A stretch of 61,831 nucleotides of DNA from Levilactobacillus enshiensis. GTDB taxonomy: Bacteria; Bacillota; Bacilli; Lactobacillales; Lactobacillaceae. Below the pieces are notes generated by a model. It was not told where the DNA came from. It did no database searches and worked only from the letters and a program-made list of their open reading frames with translations. Of the stretch, positions 26,860-36,033 are shown one piece after another. The position numbers and the translations under genes were made by a program. Every line of letters starts with the position of its first letter. Within the stretch, counting starts at the first letter, position 1. Location of the stretch: positions 1 through 61,831 of the forward strand of contig NZ_SULH01000007.1 of NCBI RefSeq assembly GCF_007115095.1, read 5' to 3'.

Positions 26860-27586
26860 TCATACAATCAAACAATTACAGCTACTGTTTGTATGTGTAC
26901 TAGGTTGACCTTTAATATTATCATCGTTCACTATTATTTTGGCCTGCCTACTATTTACACGCCTAAAGCCCAGCTGGCTACTAAAGCTTCCACCGCACGG
27001 AAACATCATACTTTTTCTTGTCGTGTTCCTCACAAAATTTATAAAAAAGAACTGTCAATCCTTTCGATTAGGCCTGACAGCAAGTAATGTTTGCTTATTC
27101 ATTTAGACGTTTTTTAGTAAGCGCTGGTTAGTTAAACGGCCTATCCTTCTCTTCTCCTTTTGGCGACTCATTGTTTGATAGGTCTTTTCCAAGTCATGTG
27201 GCACCCGCTGCTAAACAGTTGTCACTCTTCTTTAGAAAAAATTGGCTTCATACAGATCAAGTACCTGATCAGCTGGCGACTTGGCGGTGATTGCCAGTGA
27301 AAAAGGAAGGTGAACTGAGATCACATGCGACCTATTTCCATTCACCAATTAAGTAATGCTTCTTGCATATCTCGTACTTAACCTGATCAGCTTCTAAAGA
27401 TAGCCCTTAAACATACCGCTTGAAACGGATTGGAAACTCATGGACAAATTTTATAATATTAATTATATTCAAGCGAGATAGTTTATAGTTAATTAGTCCC
27501 ATCAAACCCTGCTATACTATCCCTGGTTATTCCTTAGATAATAATCTAAGGGCTGTGGTTAATAGCTTATATTAGGAGGTTCGCTT
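26860..27586. other. Intergenic region upstream of oppA-like gene
   Basis: About 0.7 kb without a supported gene. A 64-codon plus-strand frame at 26893-27087 lacks a ribosome site and is probably chance. A TATACT box near 27512 may belong to the downstream lipoprotein gene. Confidence 0.45.
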
Positions 27587-29239
27587 ATGTCTCACGTATC
27601 GTTTCATTTGCGTTTAGTGGCTGTGGTAGCTGCTTTTGCAACGTTGCTGGTGACTCTTTCCGCTTGCAGTTCCAAGTCGGCCGTCTCCAATCAGGACTTG
27701 GTGCGCACGACGAATCTGTCGTCTAACTTCTCCGTCTCCACGTTAGATATTTCCAAGTCACGGGGATTCGACCAAACCGGGAATCTATTTGATACCCTAC
27801 TCACTGTGGACAAGCATCATAAGGTGGTGGCTGCCTTAGCTACCAATCACACCGTGTCTAAGGACGGGAAGACCTACACCTTTACGATTCGTAAGGGTGC
27901 TACGTTTAGCAACGGCGACCCGATCAACGCGCAAAGCTTTGTTTACTCGTGGCAACGCTCACTTAAACCCGCCACGAAGTCCATGTTCCCGTACATATTT
28001 AAGGGTATCAAAAATGCAATGGCCATTAACGCTGGCAAATTACCCGCCAGTAAGCTGGGGGCCGTCGCCAAGGATGATCACACCTTAGTGGTGACCTTGG
28101 AGCACCCCATCGCTTATTTTGACAAGCTAGTGACCTACCAAGCTTTCTCGCCCCAGGATAAGAAACTGGTCGATAAATACGGGAAAAGTTACGGCACCGC
28201 CCCTGACAAGGTCGTTTATTCCGGCCCCTTCAAGATGAGTAACTGGGAACCCGAGAGCAAGAACTGGACGTTCGTTAAAAATGATAAATACTGGGATAAG
28301 GACCAGGTCAAGCTGAACAAAATCAACTTGTTCTACGAACCAATTCCCCAAACCAGTCTGAGCCTCTATCAAGCCAAGAAACTAGACTTTACCATCCTGT
28401 CCAGTAACCAGTACAAAAACTTCAAGGGTGATAAACGGCTATTCGCTGGCCCTTACTCGTACATGAACTACATTCTCTACAACCAAAAGTCGAAGGATGC
28501 CACTCTCAAGCAAGCCTTTAACAATGTCAATATCCGCAAAGCCATCTCTTTAACGCTGGATCGCAAGCAAATCGTCAAAGACCTCTTTAGCAATTCTGCC
28601 CTGCAGCCAGCCGGAATGGTCACAAAATATCTGAGCTACAACGCTAAAAATGAAGACTTTGGGAAACTCCAAGATGCCGGCGAGAGTGTGACGTACGACC
28701 CGAGCTTAGCCAAGACATACTGGAAGAAGGGGCTCGCCCAACTTAACTTAAAGACGTTGAAGTTCTCCCTGCTAACGTCTACGGACGATGCTTCTAGCAA
28801 GTTAGCCGAACTGATCAAGGCCTCCGCCGAAAAGCAGCTTACTGGACTGACCATTTCGTTACAGACGGTCCCCGACCAGATTGCTTACCACCGGAGCACT
28901 AATGGGCAATATGACGCCTACATTGGGGGTCGTGGGGCAGATATTGCCGACCCAATCGAGTTCCTGAAGCCCATGCTCAGTAGCAACCCGCAAAACTACG
29001 GCGGTTGGCAGAATAAGCGCTACGACAAACTGATCAATGACTCCACGACCGACAACTTGAGTGCTGACAAACGCTGGCAGAAACTGCTCCAAGCTGAAAA
29101 AATTCTGGCCGATGACCAGGCCGAAACACCCCTGTATCAAAACTACAACTACTACTTGATGAATACGAAGCTCCACGGCATGGTTCATAATTCCGTGGGC
29201 GCGCAGTGGATCTACAAGTATATGTATATGACTAAGTAA
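27587..29239 (+). CDS. Oligopeptide ABC transporter substrate-binding lipoprotein (OppA-like)
   Basis: A 550-residue family-5 extracellular solute-binding protein. The signal peptide ends in lipobox LSAC with Cys27 as the lipidation site. Family hallmarks include TYTFTIRKGATFSNGDPINAQSFVYSWQR (split over residues about 92-120), YSGPFKMSNWEP and the C-terminal LLQAEKILADDQAETPLYQ region. It is tethered to the outer membrane face and captures peptides for an Opp permease, but no opp permease or ATPase genes are adjacent, so it works with a transporter encoded elsewhere. AGGAGG ribosome site before ATG. Length is usual for the family. Confidence 0.93.
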   Translation: MSHVSFHLRLVAVVAAFATLLVTLSACSSKSAVSNQDLVRTTNLSSNFSVSTLDISKSRGFDQTGNLFDTLLTVDKHHKVVAALATNHTVSKDGKTYTFTIRKGATFSNGDPINAQSFVYSWQRSLKPATKSMFPYIFKGIKNAMAINAGKLPASKLGAVAKDDHTLVVTLEHPIAYFDKLVTYQAFSPQDKKLVDKYGKSYGTAPDKVVYSGPFKMSNWEPESKNWTFVKNDKYWDKDQVKLNKINLFYEPIPQTSLSLYQAKKLDFTILSSNQYKNFKGDKRLFAGPYSYMNYILYNQKSKDATLKQAFNNVNIRKAISLTLDRKQIVKDLFSNSALQPAGMVTKYLSYNAKNEDFGKLQDAGESVTYDPSLAKTYWKKGLAQLNLKTLKFSLLTSTDDASSKLAELIKASAEKQLTGLTISLQTVPDQIAYHRSTNGQYDAYIGGRGADIADPIEFLKPMLSSNPQNYGGWQNKRYDKLINDSTTDNLSADKRWQKLLQAEKILADDQAETPLYQNYNYYLMNTKLHGMVHNSVGAQWIYKYMYMTK

Positions 29240-29372
29240 ATGACAGCGCAGCAATTTGACTGTTGGCGCTGCCATTTACCAAATGCAACCGAAGTCAGTT
29301 TGAGAGAACATTAATTGTTTAATCGAACGCCAAAAGCAGTCAGGTTTGAAATTTCAAACTTGTCTGCTTTTT
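29239..29372 (+). terminator. Two successive hairpins after the oppA-like gene
   Basis: First ATGACAGCGC / GCGCTGCCAT (29239-29276), then a stronger one, AAAAGCAGTCAGGTTTGAAA / TTTCAAACTTGTCTGCTTTTT-like (29332-29372, T tail). Beyond them, up to 29588, only a small inverted repeat GACAAAGT / ACTTTGTC (29466-29492) was noticed. Confidence 0.8.
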
Positions 29373-29588
29373 GGCAAGTAATCCTGGGTAATCGTTGGTG
29401 GGGTGATCACCGTGACCTCGTTAATTCAAGTTAACAGTCCACCGCCATTCTGGACTCTCCACATCGACAAAGTCTCTAAACGTTACTTTGTCAAAAGATC
29501 CCTAATCCGGATTTAATGCATTTAAAATCGTGGCTAAATCCATGGACAACGTACTTAATAAGGCTAAGCGCTTCAGTTGTATGACTAA

Positions 29589-29608
29589 TGGTGATAGAAT
29601 TGTCACCA
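29589..29608. promoter_or_regulatory. Candidate operator of the DinJ/YafQ operon
   Basis: Dyad TGGTGA-N8-TCACCA overlapping a GATAGAAT -10-like box, 25 bases before the antitoxin start. Autoregulation by RelB/DinJ-type ribbon-helix-helix proteins at such dyads is established. Confidence 0.6.
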
Positions 29609-29633
29609 AAGTACACGAAACGAGGCCTTACTT

Positions 29634-29909
29634 ATGAAAAATCCAGAAAAAACTCGTATAACTATCCGCATGGATCTTGAGCGTAAACAAAAAGCTGAAC
29701 AGGTTGCTAAAGATTTGGGCATTGACCTTACAGCAGCAGTCAATTTGTTCATCTCACAGATGATTAAAGAAAATGGTTTGCCATTCAGACCAACCAATGA
29801 TTCGTTGACCATGAACCTAGAACAAGCGCTAAAAGACGTTAAAAACGGTGATACGACAGATTATACGGTGGATGGCTTCATTCAGCATTTAAAGTATCCT
29901 GAGGAATAG
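29634..29909 (+). CDS. RelB/DinJ family antitoxin
   Basis: A 91-residue protein: N-terminal ribbon-helix-helix (TRITIRMDLERKQKAEQVAK, then LGIDLTAAVNLFISQMI) typical of RelB/DinJ, and a flexible C-terminus (VDGFIQHLKYPEE) that would wrap the toxin. Four bases separate it from the toxin gene. It binds DNA as a dimer, represses the operon, and neutralises the toxin. Confidence 0.9.
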   Translation: MKNPEKTRITIRMDLERKQKAEQVAKDLGIDLTAAVNLFISQMIKENGLPFRPTNDSLTMNLEQALKDVKNGDTTDYTVDGFIQHLKYPEE

Positions 29910-29913
29910 GCCA

Positions 29914-30198
29914 ATGATCACGCATGTCAGAACAACTAAACTGTTTGAACGTCATCTTAAAAGACTACGAAAAAAGCACTATGATATCACAAAACTTGAA
30001 AATGTCGTGCAACTCATCGTCACTGAAGATCACGAAACATTAGTCAGAAAATATCGATGGCATCTGCTTAAAGGCAACAATGCGGGAATCAATGAGCTCC
30101 ATTTAGAAGCTGACTGGCTCTTAATGTACACAATTACTAATGAAAACGAAGTTACACTACTTTTATTGGATACCGGATCACACCATGATATCCTATAA
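29914..30198 (+). CDS. YafQ family mRNA interferase toxin
   Basis: A 94-residue RelE/YafQ-type toxin: TTKLFERHLKRLRKKHYD at the N-terminus, then WHLLKGNNAGINELHLEADWLLMY and the end TGSHHDIL, matching the YafQ pattern of His residues and the terminal THSDLF-like motif. It would cleave mRNA on the ribosome. It forms a two-gene operon with the antitoxin. It sits beside a decayed copy of the gene A/B family, so it belongs to mobile or exchangeable DNA. Confidence 0.9.
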   Translation: MITHVRTTKLFERHLKRLRKKHYDITKLENVVQLIVTEDHETLVRKYRWHLLKGNNAGINELHLEADWLLMYTITNENEVTLLLLDTGSHHDIL

Positions 30199-30204
30199 AT
30201 CACG

Positions 30205-30525
30205 CTAATGCTGACTAGTGCCTTTACTTCTGTCTGTGATAGGTCAACGGCCAACTTCTTGTTCACCCGCTGCTACACCAATTCAGTATAGCAGACATGC
30301 TCTTCCATCTGAGCTAGGCGTTCCCGACTAGCTGGCGTCCGCATCTTCCTGAACAAACCCATGCTTACCACCCAGTACACGCTGGAACTCTACAATGTTT
30401 AATATCCGGCTGGCTCGAGACAACGCCTTAATACCTTGTTCAGTGCCGCTAGTCAGTTGGTAGTCTTCATTCTCATCATTATAGCCTTCTTTACGAAACA
30501 CTCGCGCATCTCCATAATTTCAACT
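30205..30525 (-). pseudogene. Decayed copy of the gene A / gene B pair
   Basis: Diverged but recognisable match to 41446-41830: stretches such as TTCACCCGCTG, CGACTAGCTGGCGTCCGCATCTTCC and the segment ending TTCTTTACG correspond in order, with an internal deletion and frameshifts. Gene B residues survive as NKKLAVDLSQTEVKALV. It shows that the gene A/B family also occurred outside the gpmA island. Confidence 0.7.
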
Positions 30526-30598
30526 TGTCACTCTCTCTAATTACTACACCCAATCCCTTTTCTACTTCCATAGTCGTGTCTGAATTAACAAATTCCTG

Positions 30599-31086
30599 CT
30601 AAAAGTGTCGCATCAGTTTCGCCATTCCCCAATGAATCACACCAAGATTCATGACAAAAATGACAATTGCCACCGTAATCACCAATACCCATTGTAAAAG
30701 GGGTTCATGGATTAATCTCGACAGGTTTAGAACATACAGTCCCCCAATTGGAAGTTCAAGTACTGATGTCACAGCGCCCGGAACATAGTCTTGTTTAATA
30801 ACCCAAAAAATGAGATGCATCACTAAATGTAAAAAATAGGGCACCGAAGCAGCCAAGACCAGTAGTGGATAATCACACCAATAAGCTACTGCGGCCACTA
30901 AATAAACAGACACAGTTCTTCCCAAACGCCAACTGCTAAAATGTCTGAACGGTGCACACCTCCGAATAACGCTTCTTTTCCAATATATGGATTATGTCCC
31001 CGTAACCATCGTGGAACCAAAACAAGTTCTTCAAAGTCATGCCAGACAAATAGTAATGGTAATAGCCAATAAGAATCCATTTTCAT
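30599..31086 (-). pseudogene. HXXEE-domain membrane protein, frameshifted
   Basis: Two overlapping frames join into one protein of about 160 residues. The first (31086-30898) has MKMDSYWLLPLLFVWHDFEELVLVPRWL, containing the WHDFEE form of the HXXEE motif, and ends shortly after VGVWEE. The second (30925-30599) continues with hydrophobic segments (VYLVAAVAYW, then YFLHLVMHLIFWVIKQ). A one-base indel near 30905-30915 explains the break. AAGGGGGAA ribosome site before the ATG. HXXEE proteins are small membrane proteins of unknown activity, often next to TetR regulators, as here. Confidence 0.7.
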
Positions 31087-31177
31087 GATGTATTCCCCCT
31101 TGATTGCAGTATATAATTGTCACTGAATAAAATATACGGCAGCATGCTATGTGCCGCAAAACGAGGGGAAATGTGCC

Positions 31178-31762
31178 ATGCCACGAGACATCATCATTAA
31201 TCAGTCCAAGCAGACCTTCATTGATGCACTTCTCAGACTACTTAAACACGAAACTTTTGATCAGGTGACCGTTCAACAGCTCGTTCTAGAGTCTGGTTAC
31301 TCTCGACGGACTTATTATCGTTACTTTGGTCAAAAGGAAGCGATTCTTGACGCTATGTTTCTTGCTAATTTAGCCAACTATCATCAATATTTGCTGGCAG
31401 CCCCGTTAATCTCTGAAAAAATTTCAGAACTTCTAATCACCTTTCTGTGGCCCAAACGTCAAACACTCCAATTACTAGCCCGTCAGGACCTGTTGATACC
31501 TCTAACCGCCCGTCATATGGATAAGATAGTCACCACAATTCAATCAGTCGCCGTTCCCTGGAGAAACAATCAAGGGGTTAATTCCAAAAGTGACAAATTA
31601 GCCCTTATCTATTCGATTGGCGGATTCTGTACACTTATCGATATACTTTTTAAAGATACACTGCCTAATAGTCCCCAAGAGATCAGCGAACCCCTTCAGT
31701 CAGCCTTAATCAAACTAATAAAAACCACAAAAAAAAGAGATGGCGTTACCCATCCCTTCTAG
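31178..31762 (+). CDS. TetR family transcriptional regulator
   Basis: About 194 residues with a TetR helix-turn-helix (QTFIDALLRLLKHETFDQVTV, split at 8-30, then LVLESGYSRRTYYRYFGQKEAIL). An upstream in-frame ATG at 31151 exists, but GAGGGGAAA lies between it and ATG 31178, which is preferred. It is divergent from the HXXEE gene and probably controls it. Its last codons overlap the terminator that serves the convergent alcohol dehydrogenase operon. Confidence 0.85.
   Translation: MPRDIIINQSKQTFIDALLRLLKHETFDQVTVQQLVLESGYSRRTYYRYFGQKEAILDAMFLANLANYHQYLLAAPLISEKISELLITFLWPKRQTLQLLARQDLLIPLTARHMDKIVTTIQSVAVPWRNNQGVNSKSDKLALIYSIGGFCTLIDILFKDTLPNSPQEISEPLQSALIKLIKTTKKRDGVTHPF
31729..31756 (-). 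terminator. Terminator of the SDR-DUF2255-AKR-ADH operon
   Basis: On the minus strand GGGATGG / CCATCTC stem followed by seven or more T. It lies inside the 3' end of the convergent TetR gene. Confidence 0.75.
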
Positions 31763-31776
31763 TCAATTAATTCTAT

Positions 31777-31836
31777 TTACTTAGCAACCGCGTGATTCTC
31801 ATCCAACATATACTGAAATTCAACCGCATTCAAGCC
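31777..31836 (-). pseudogene. Short remnant of gene A
   Basis: About 60 bases matching the distal part of gene A: TCATCCAACATATACTGAAA and TTCAACCGCATTCAA correspond to 52959-53000. No coding capacity remains. With the remnant at 30205-30525 it brackets the HXXEE/TetR pair. Confidence 0.6.
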
Positions 31837-31843
31837 ATAGAGA

Positions 31844-32890
31844 TTACTTCAACGTCTCCATATCAATGACAAAGCGATAATGAACGTCGCTATCAATGAT
31901 GCGTTGATAAGCAGTCGGTACATCATCAATCCCAACCATTTCAATCTGTGGCTTAACGTCATGGGCCGCAGCAAAGTTCAGCATATCCTGTGTCATTGGG
32001 ATACCACCAACATTTGAAACGGTAATTGTTCCCTGTTTATTGAAGATACTGAACAGATTGAATTGTTGTTCCTCCATGGTGAGCCCAACAAAGCAAAAGG
32101 TTCCGTTAACCGTCAATAATTTTAGATAATTGTCTAAATTCAATTTAATCGCTGCTGTGTTTAAAATAAAATCAAATTGACCCGCAAGACGATCAAAATC
32201 CTCATCTTTACGTAAGATTTCATAACTTGTGGCCCCAAATTGGGCGGCCTCGGCCCGCTTACTATCTGAATGGCCTAAAACCGTGACTTCTGCACCTAAC
32301 TTATTAGCGAATTGAACGGCAATATGACCAAGTCCACCTAAACCAATGATGGCCACCTTTGACCCCTTGCCAATGTGATAACGCACCAATGGATTGTAAG
32401 TCGTAATCCCTGCACAAAGTAATGGTGCTGCTTCAGCTAAACTCAAAGCGTCTGGAATGTGCAAGACAAAGTGATCCTTAACAACCAACGATTGTGAATA
32501 ACCGCCTTCAGTCACCTTGCCATCATAATCTGGGGTATTAAAGACAGATACATACCCCTTCTCACAGAATTGTTCTTGTCCAGCAAGGCAGTACTTACAT
32601 TTGCCACAAGAGTCAATAAAGCAACCCACTCCGACACGGTCGCCAACTTTAAAATCTTTCACCTCAGAACCAATGGCACTCACAATTCCTGTAATCTCAT
32701 GACCAGGAACAATCGGATGCTTAAAAACATCATCAATACCCTCGACCTGGGCAATATCTGAATGACAAATACCACAATACTTCACATCAATGGCGACATC
32801 ATCGGCACGTAAATCTCGCCGAACAATCGTCGTGTGATGGAAAGACTTAAAATCACTATGATCAGCTTGTAAAGCTTGAATTTCTCGCAT
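31844..32890 (-). CDS. Zinc-dependent NAD(P) alcohol dehydrogenase
   Basis: A 348-residue medium-chain dehydrogenase. Catalytic zinc ligands C39 and H64-E65 (YCGICHSD, GHE), structural zinc cysteines C95, C98, C101 and C109, and the Rossmann motif GLGGLGHIAVQ near 183 are all present. It groups with the YahK/cinnamyl-alcohol-type aldehyde reductases. It is the last gene of a four-gene operon with SDR, DUF2255 and aldo-keto reductase genes. The likely role is reduction of aldehydes to alcohols; the in vivo substrate is unknown. Confidence 0.93.
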   Translation of the reverse strand: MREIQALQADHSDFKSFHHTTIVRRDLRADDVAIDVKYCGICHSDIAQVEGIDDVFKHPIVPGHEITGIVSAIGSEVKDFKVGDRVGVGCFIDSCGKCKYCLAGQEQFCEKGYVSVFNTPDYDGKVTEGGYSQSLVVKDHFVLHIPDALSLAEAAPLLCAGITTYNPLVRYHIGKGSKVAIIGLGGLGHIAVQFANKLGAEVTVLGHSDSKRAEAAQFGATSYEILRKDEDFDRLAGQFDFILNTAAIKLNLDNYLKLLTVNGTFCFVGLTMEEQQFNLFSIFNKQGTITVSNVGGIPMTQDMLNFAAAHDVKPQIEMVGIDDVPTAYQRIIDSDVHYRFVIDMETLK

Positions 32891-32905
32891 ATTTTAGTGT
32901 CCTTT

Positions 32906-33760
32906 CTACTGTTCAAATGTAATATCATGCAGTCGATAAACCTCATTCACATCACGGATATTTAAAATCAATGGTTTATTTTGATCCAATGCTTCAATTT
33001 GAACTAAATCGGCCTCACTCAAGTTAAAATCGCTCGTGGCAAAATTTTGAGCAATTCTTTCGGCATGCACCGACTTAGGAATTGCGACAATATCATTTTG
33101 CTGTAGCCAACGTAAAACGACTTGTGCAGCAGTCTTATGGTACTTGGATCCAATAGCCGTCAATGTTGGATTGGTGAACAAATGTTGCTGACCTTCCGCG
33201 AATGGTGCCCACGCCATCGTATGAATATCATAGTGCTTCATCACCGAACGTAGCGGCTTCTCTTGCCAGAAGGGATGCATTTCAATTTGGTTAACTGCTG
33301 GCACTACATGGTGGCTCAAAATCAAATCAACCAGCCGGTCCGCTTCAAAATTGCAGACCCCAATCGCCTTGATCTTCCCGGCTTCATAGAGTTCTTCCAT
33401 GGCGCGCCAACTACCGTGATAGTCACCATAAGGCATATGGATTAAATACAGATCCAAGTAATCCGTCTGCAAATTATCCAAAGTCTTCTCAAATGAAGCC
33501 ATTGTTTTTTCATAGCTTGCATCTTGAATCCATACCTTGGACGAAATAAAGATATCCTGCCGGTCAATGTCACTGCGCTTAATTGCATTACCGACAGCTG
33601 GCTCATTACCATAAGTTGCCGCCGTATCAATTAAGCGATACCCTGTTTTCAAAGCGGTTAATACGCTCTGTTCACACTCTGCTAAATCAGTAATTTGAAA
33701 GACGCCAAACCCTAATGTTGGCATTGCCACACCGTTATTTAACGTTATCATCTTAATCAC
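32906..33760 (-). CDS. Aldo/keto reductase
   Basis: A 284-residue AKR of the 2,5-diketo-gluconate reductase-like group. It shows GFGVFQI, GYRLIDTAATYGNEPAVG (catalytic Asp and Tyr), the SSKVWI lysine, LIHMPYGD histidine and the NADPH-binding IPKSVHAERIAQNF near the C-terminus. It reduces carbonyl compounds with NADPH. It lies 15 bases upstream of the alcohol dehydrogenase gene in the same operon. Substrate not predictable. Confidence 0.93.
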   Translation of the reverse strand: MIKMITLNNGVAMPTLGFGVFQITDLAECEQSVLTALKTGYRLIDTAATYGNEPAVGNAIKRSDIDRQDIFISSKVWIQDASYEKTMASFEKTLDNLQTDYLDLYLIHMPYGDYHGSWRAMEELYEAGKIKAIGVCNFEADRLVDLILSHHVVPAVNQIEMHPFWQEKPLRSVMKHYDIHTMAWAPFAEGQQHLFTNPTLTAIGSKYHKTAAQVVLRWLQQNDIVAIPKSVHAERIAQNFATSDFNLSEADLVQIEALDQNKPLILNIRDVNEVYRLHDITFEQ

Positions 33761-33771
33761 AACTTCCTTTC

Positions 33772-34167
33772 TTACCTAGGAACGACCTCTAAAGTAGACA
33801 CCCTAGCTCGCTGCTGAATCATCGAATCTAAATACAAACTGTTCGCGTACTTCTTTTGATAGGCTTGGTCAATCTGGTTGTTCAAATCAGCACTGTCCAC
33901 ATCAACAAAACTGACTTCATAGTTTGCACCCGCCAGATACATCCGACCAGCACGCTGCTGAACCGCCGAACGATGCCACCGCGAACTCAAGCCATTCCAG
34001 GCCCGAATATATAAGTGTCCATCTACCACGACTGACCAAATCCAAGTTGGCGTGCCATATGTTTTACCATCATCATAAAATGGTGAAACACGAAAATCGT
34101 CGGCAGCGGAAAAATTTGTTAATTGTTGTGCTTGCCAGTGTGCAATCGTTGCATCACGATTTCTCAT
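33772..34167 (-). CDS. DUF2255 family protein
   Basis: A 131-residue soluble protein with the DUF2255 pattern: FSAADDFRVSPFYDDGKTYGTPTWIWSVVVDGHLYIR and WHRSAVQQRAGRM (positions about 19-75). The family resembles small flavin or pyridoxamine-oxidase-like folds, but no activity is established. It is co-transcribed with reductase genes, so a cofactor- or redox-related role is plausible. Confidence 0.8.
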   Translation of the reverse strand: MRNRDATIAHWQAQQLTNFSAADDFRVSPFYDDGKTYGTPTWIWSVVVDGHLYIRAWNGLSSRWHRSAVQQRAGRMYLAGANYEVSFVDVDSADLNNQIDQAYQKKYANSLYLDSMIQQRARVSTLEVVPR

Positions 34168-34193
34168 CTTAAAAGCTCCTTTAACATATTTCG

Positions 34194-34931
34194 CTAAAAT
34201 TCGACGGTTGGCCGAATGTTAAACTCATTAATTGACACACGTTGTGGTGTTCCAATCACATACGCGACCGCCTGCGCGACATCACTGGGTAATAGCGAGT
34301 GATCCGGTTCATTCCAGGTATCTACCAAGTTTTGGGCAGTTTCTGCATCCGGAATAGACTTGTAAAGTTCCGTATTGACCATTCCCGGTGCAACCACAGT
34401 GGTACGAATATTATTTTTGATTTCTTCTCGGCGCAGGCCTTCCATGATAGCTCTCACGGCGTATTTGGTTCCCGAATAGACGGCCACATTGGGATAGACG
34501 CGATAGCCTGCGAGCGAATCCGTCGTTAAAATATGACCATAGCCTTGCTGATGCATAATTGGTAGGACGGCACTGATGCCATTCAAGACGCCCATCACAT
34601 TCACGTCTAACATCTGTTGCCAAGCTTTTCGATTGCCATTACTGAGTGGTTCCATTGGCATAATACCGGCATTATTATAAAGGGCATCAACCTTGCCGAA
34701 CTTGTCTACCGCTAATTGAACAAGTGATTCAACTTGTGAAAAATCAGTCACATCAACGGTTTGATAGGCATAAGTACCCTCAGGTAAGGTTTGCGCAACT
34801 GAGGCTAGCTTCTTCTGTCGCCGAGCTCCAAAGACCACTTTGGCCCCCTGTGCCGTCAATTCTTTAACGGTCGCCTCACCAATACCACTAGACGCGCCAG
34901 TGACAACCACAACTTTATCTTGAACGCTCAT
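34194..34931 (-). CDS. Short-chain dehydrogenase/reductase (SDR)
   Basis: A 245-residue classical SDR with TGASSGIG at 11-18, NNAG at 86-89, catalytic Ser139 and Tyr152-xxx-Lys156 (YSGTK). The absence of an acidic residue at the end of strand 2 (FGARRQKK) favours NADP(H). It is the first gene of the operon and is divergent from a LysR regulator, with face-to-face promoters in the 113-base gap. Substrate unknown. Confidence 0.93.
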   Translation of the reverse strand: MSVQDKVVVVTGASSGIGEATVKELTAQGAKVVFGARRQKKLASVAQTLPEGTYAYQTVDVTDFSQVESLVQLAVDKFGKVDALYNNAGIMPMEPLSNGNRKAWQQMLDVNVMGVLNGISAVLPIMHQQGYGHILTTDSLAGYRVYPNVAVYSGTKYAVRAIMEGLRREEIKNNIRTTVVAPGMVNTELYKSIPDAETAQNLVDTWNEPDHSLLPSDVAQAVAYVIGTPQRVSINEFNIRPTVEF

Positions 34932-34964
34932 CGTATGTCCTCCTTTGACTTCTTAACAATTACT

Positions 34965-35003
34965 AGCATAAGGGTTGACAATGTCTATGTCTAATGCTTA
35001 GAT
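34965..35003. promoter_or_regulatory. Divergent promoters for SDR operon and LysR gene
   Basis: Minus strand: TAGACA (34988-34993), 17-base spacer, TATGCT (34965-34970). Plus strand: TTGACA (34975-34980), 17-base spacer, TTAGAT (34998-35003). They overlap, and the direct repeat TGTCTATGTCTA lies in the shared part, so LysR binding would affect both. Confidence 0.55.
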
Positions 35004-35044
35004 TAAATCAAAAAGTATACGTAATGAACATAGGAGGAATATTT

Positions 35045-35929
35045 ATGGAATTACGAGTTTTACGTTATTTTCAGGCTGTCGTTCAAAACCGTAATATCAG
35101 TCGGGCCGCCTTACAACTGCACGTCTCACAGCCGACTATTTCACGCCAATTGCATGATCTTGAAGAAGAATTAGGTATCACTCTATTTGATCGTGGAAGT
35201 CGCACGATTCGTCTGACCGACAGTGGTGAATATTTTTCCAACCAGGTTAATCAGATTCTGGCCTTAACGGATAAAACACTCGCGAATATCCATGAAGACC
35301 AGGATATTCGTGGCAACATCGTTATTGGGAGTTCCGAAGCACGGAGTTTCTTAAATATTGCGCAATCCTTCACTGGCTTACAAAAAAAATACCCGCACAT
35401 TCAACTCGACGTTATCAGTACCAACGCCGATCAAATTCGAACGAGTATTAAATCCGGTTACTACGATTTCGGGGTCATTATGGAACCCGGTGATAAAACA
35501 GATTATGACTTTATACGGCTGCCGGGTGAAAGCCGTTGGGGTTTACTAGTATCTAACCGTTCCCCCTTTGCCACCAGAGATCACCTTGAACTGTCTGATC
35601 TGGCCGGCGAAAAATTACTGATTTCGGGGCAACACGGCATGAGGGAACAGCTAAACGACTGGCTAGGTGGCAATACCACCCAATTAAACGTCGTGGCAAC
35701 CTACACCCTGCTCTACAATGCCTCTCTGATGGTCTCGGCGGGCATGGGCAGCGCCTTATGTCTTGATGGTATTATCAATACGAACCAATCCGATCTGGTC
35801 TTTGTACCATTTCAGCCCCGTCTCACGTCTGGTACCAGTTTAGTGTGGCATCACGGACAACATCATTCTGCGGCTGCAGAAGCCTTCTTAAAACAGCTCT
35901 CATCAGATATTGGGCAACCCTTGCCATAA
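35045..35929 (+). CDS. LysR family transcriptional regulator
   Basis: A 294-residue full-length LysR protein: helix-turn-helix MELRVLRYFQAVVQNRNISRAALQLHVSQPTISRQLHDLEEEL (residues 1-43) and a periplasmic-binding-like effector domain. The start is ATG 35045 because TAGGAGGAA lies just upstream; a longer frame from 34994 is rejected. It is divergent from the SDR operon and is the likely activator of the surrounding reductase genes, and perhaps of the hydrolase operon behind it. Confidence 0.92.
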   Translation: MELRVLRYFQAVVQNRNISRAALQLHVSQPTISRQLHDLEEELGITLFDRGSRTIRLTDSGEYFSNQVNQILALTDKTLANIHEDQDIRGNIVIGSSEARSFLNIAQSFTGLQKKYPHIQLDVISTNADQIRTSIKSGYYDFGVIMEPGDKTDYDFIRLPGESRWGLLVSNRSPFATRDHLELSDLAGEKLLISGQHGMREQLNDWLGGNTTQLNVVATYTLLYNASLMVSAGMGSALCLDGIINTNQSDLVFVPFQPRLTSGTSLVWHHGQHHSAAAEAFLKQLSSDIGQPLP

Positions 35930-35952
35930 GTGGCACATCATAAACGGACCTA

Positions 35953-36002
35953 AAAATCGACTTTTCCAGAACGGATGATGCCATTCTGAAAAAGTCGATT
36001 TA
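35953..36002. repeat. Long hairpin, copy 2 of the dispersed family; likely bidirectional terminator
   Basis: Stem AAATCGACTTTTCCAGAA / TTCTGAAAAAGTCGATTT around a 12-base loop, sharing the core ATCGACTTTT..AGAA with 24699-24751. It lies between the convergent LysR and hydrolase genes. Confidence 0.75.
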
Positions 36003-36033
36003 GTTGTTTCGCCGAAACGTGTCCAGTCCTTGC

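Noticed and set aside
26893..27087. 64-codon plus-strand frame upstream of the oppA-like gene
   Set aside because: No ribosome site, no recognisable domain, unusual amino acid mix.
29634..30198. Considered a HicAB or ParDE pair
   Set aside because: Ribbon-helix-helix plus YafQ-type HLL KGN...E.H..ADWLLMY and terminal SHHDIL fit DinJ/YafQ better.
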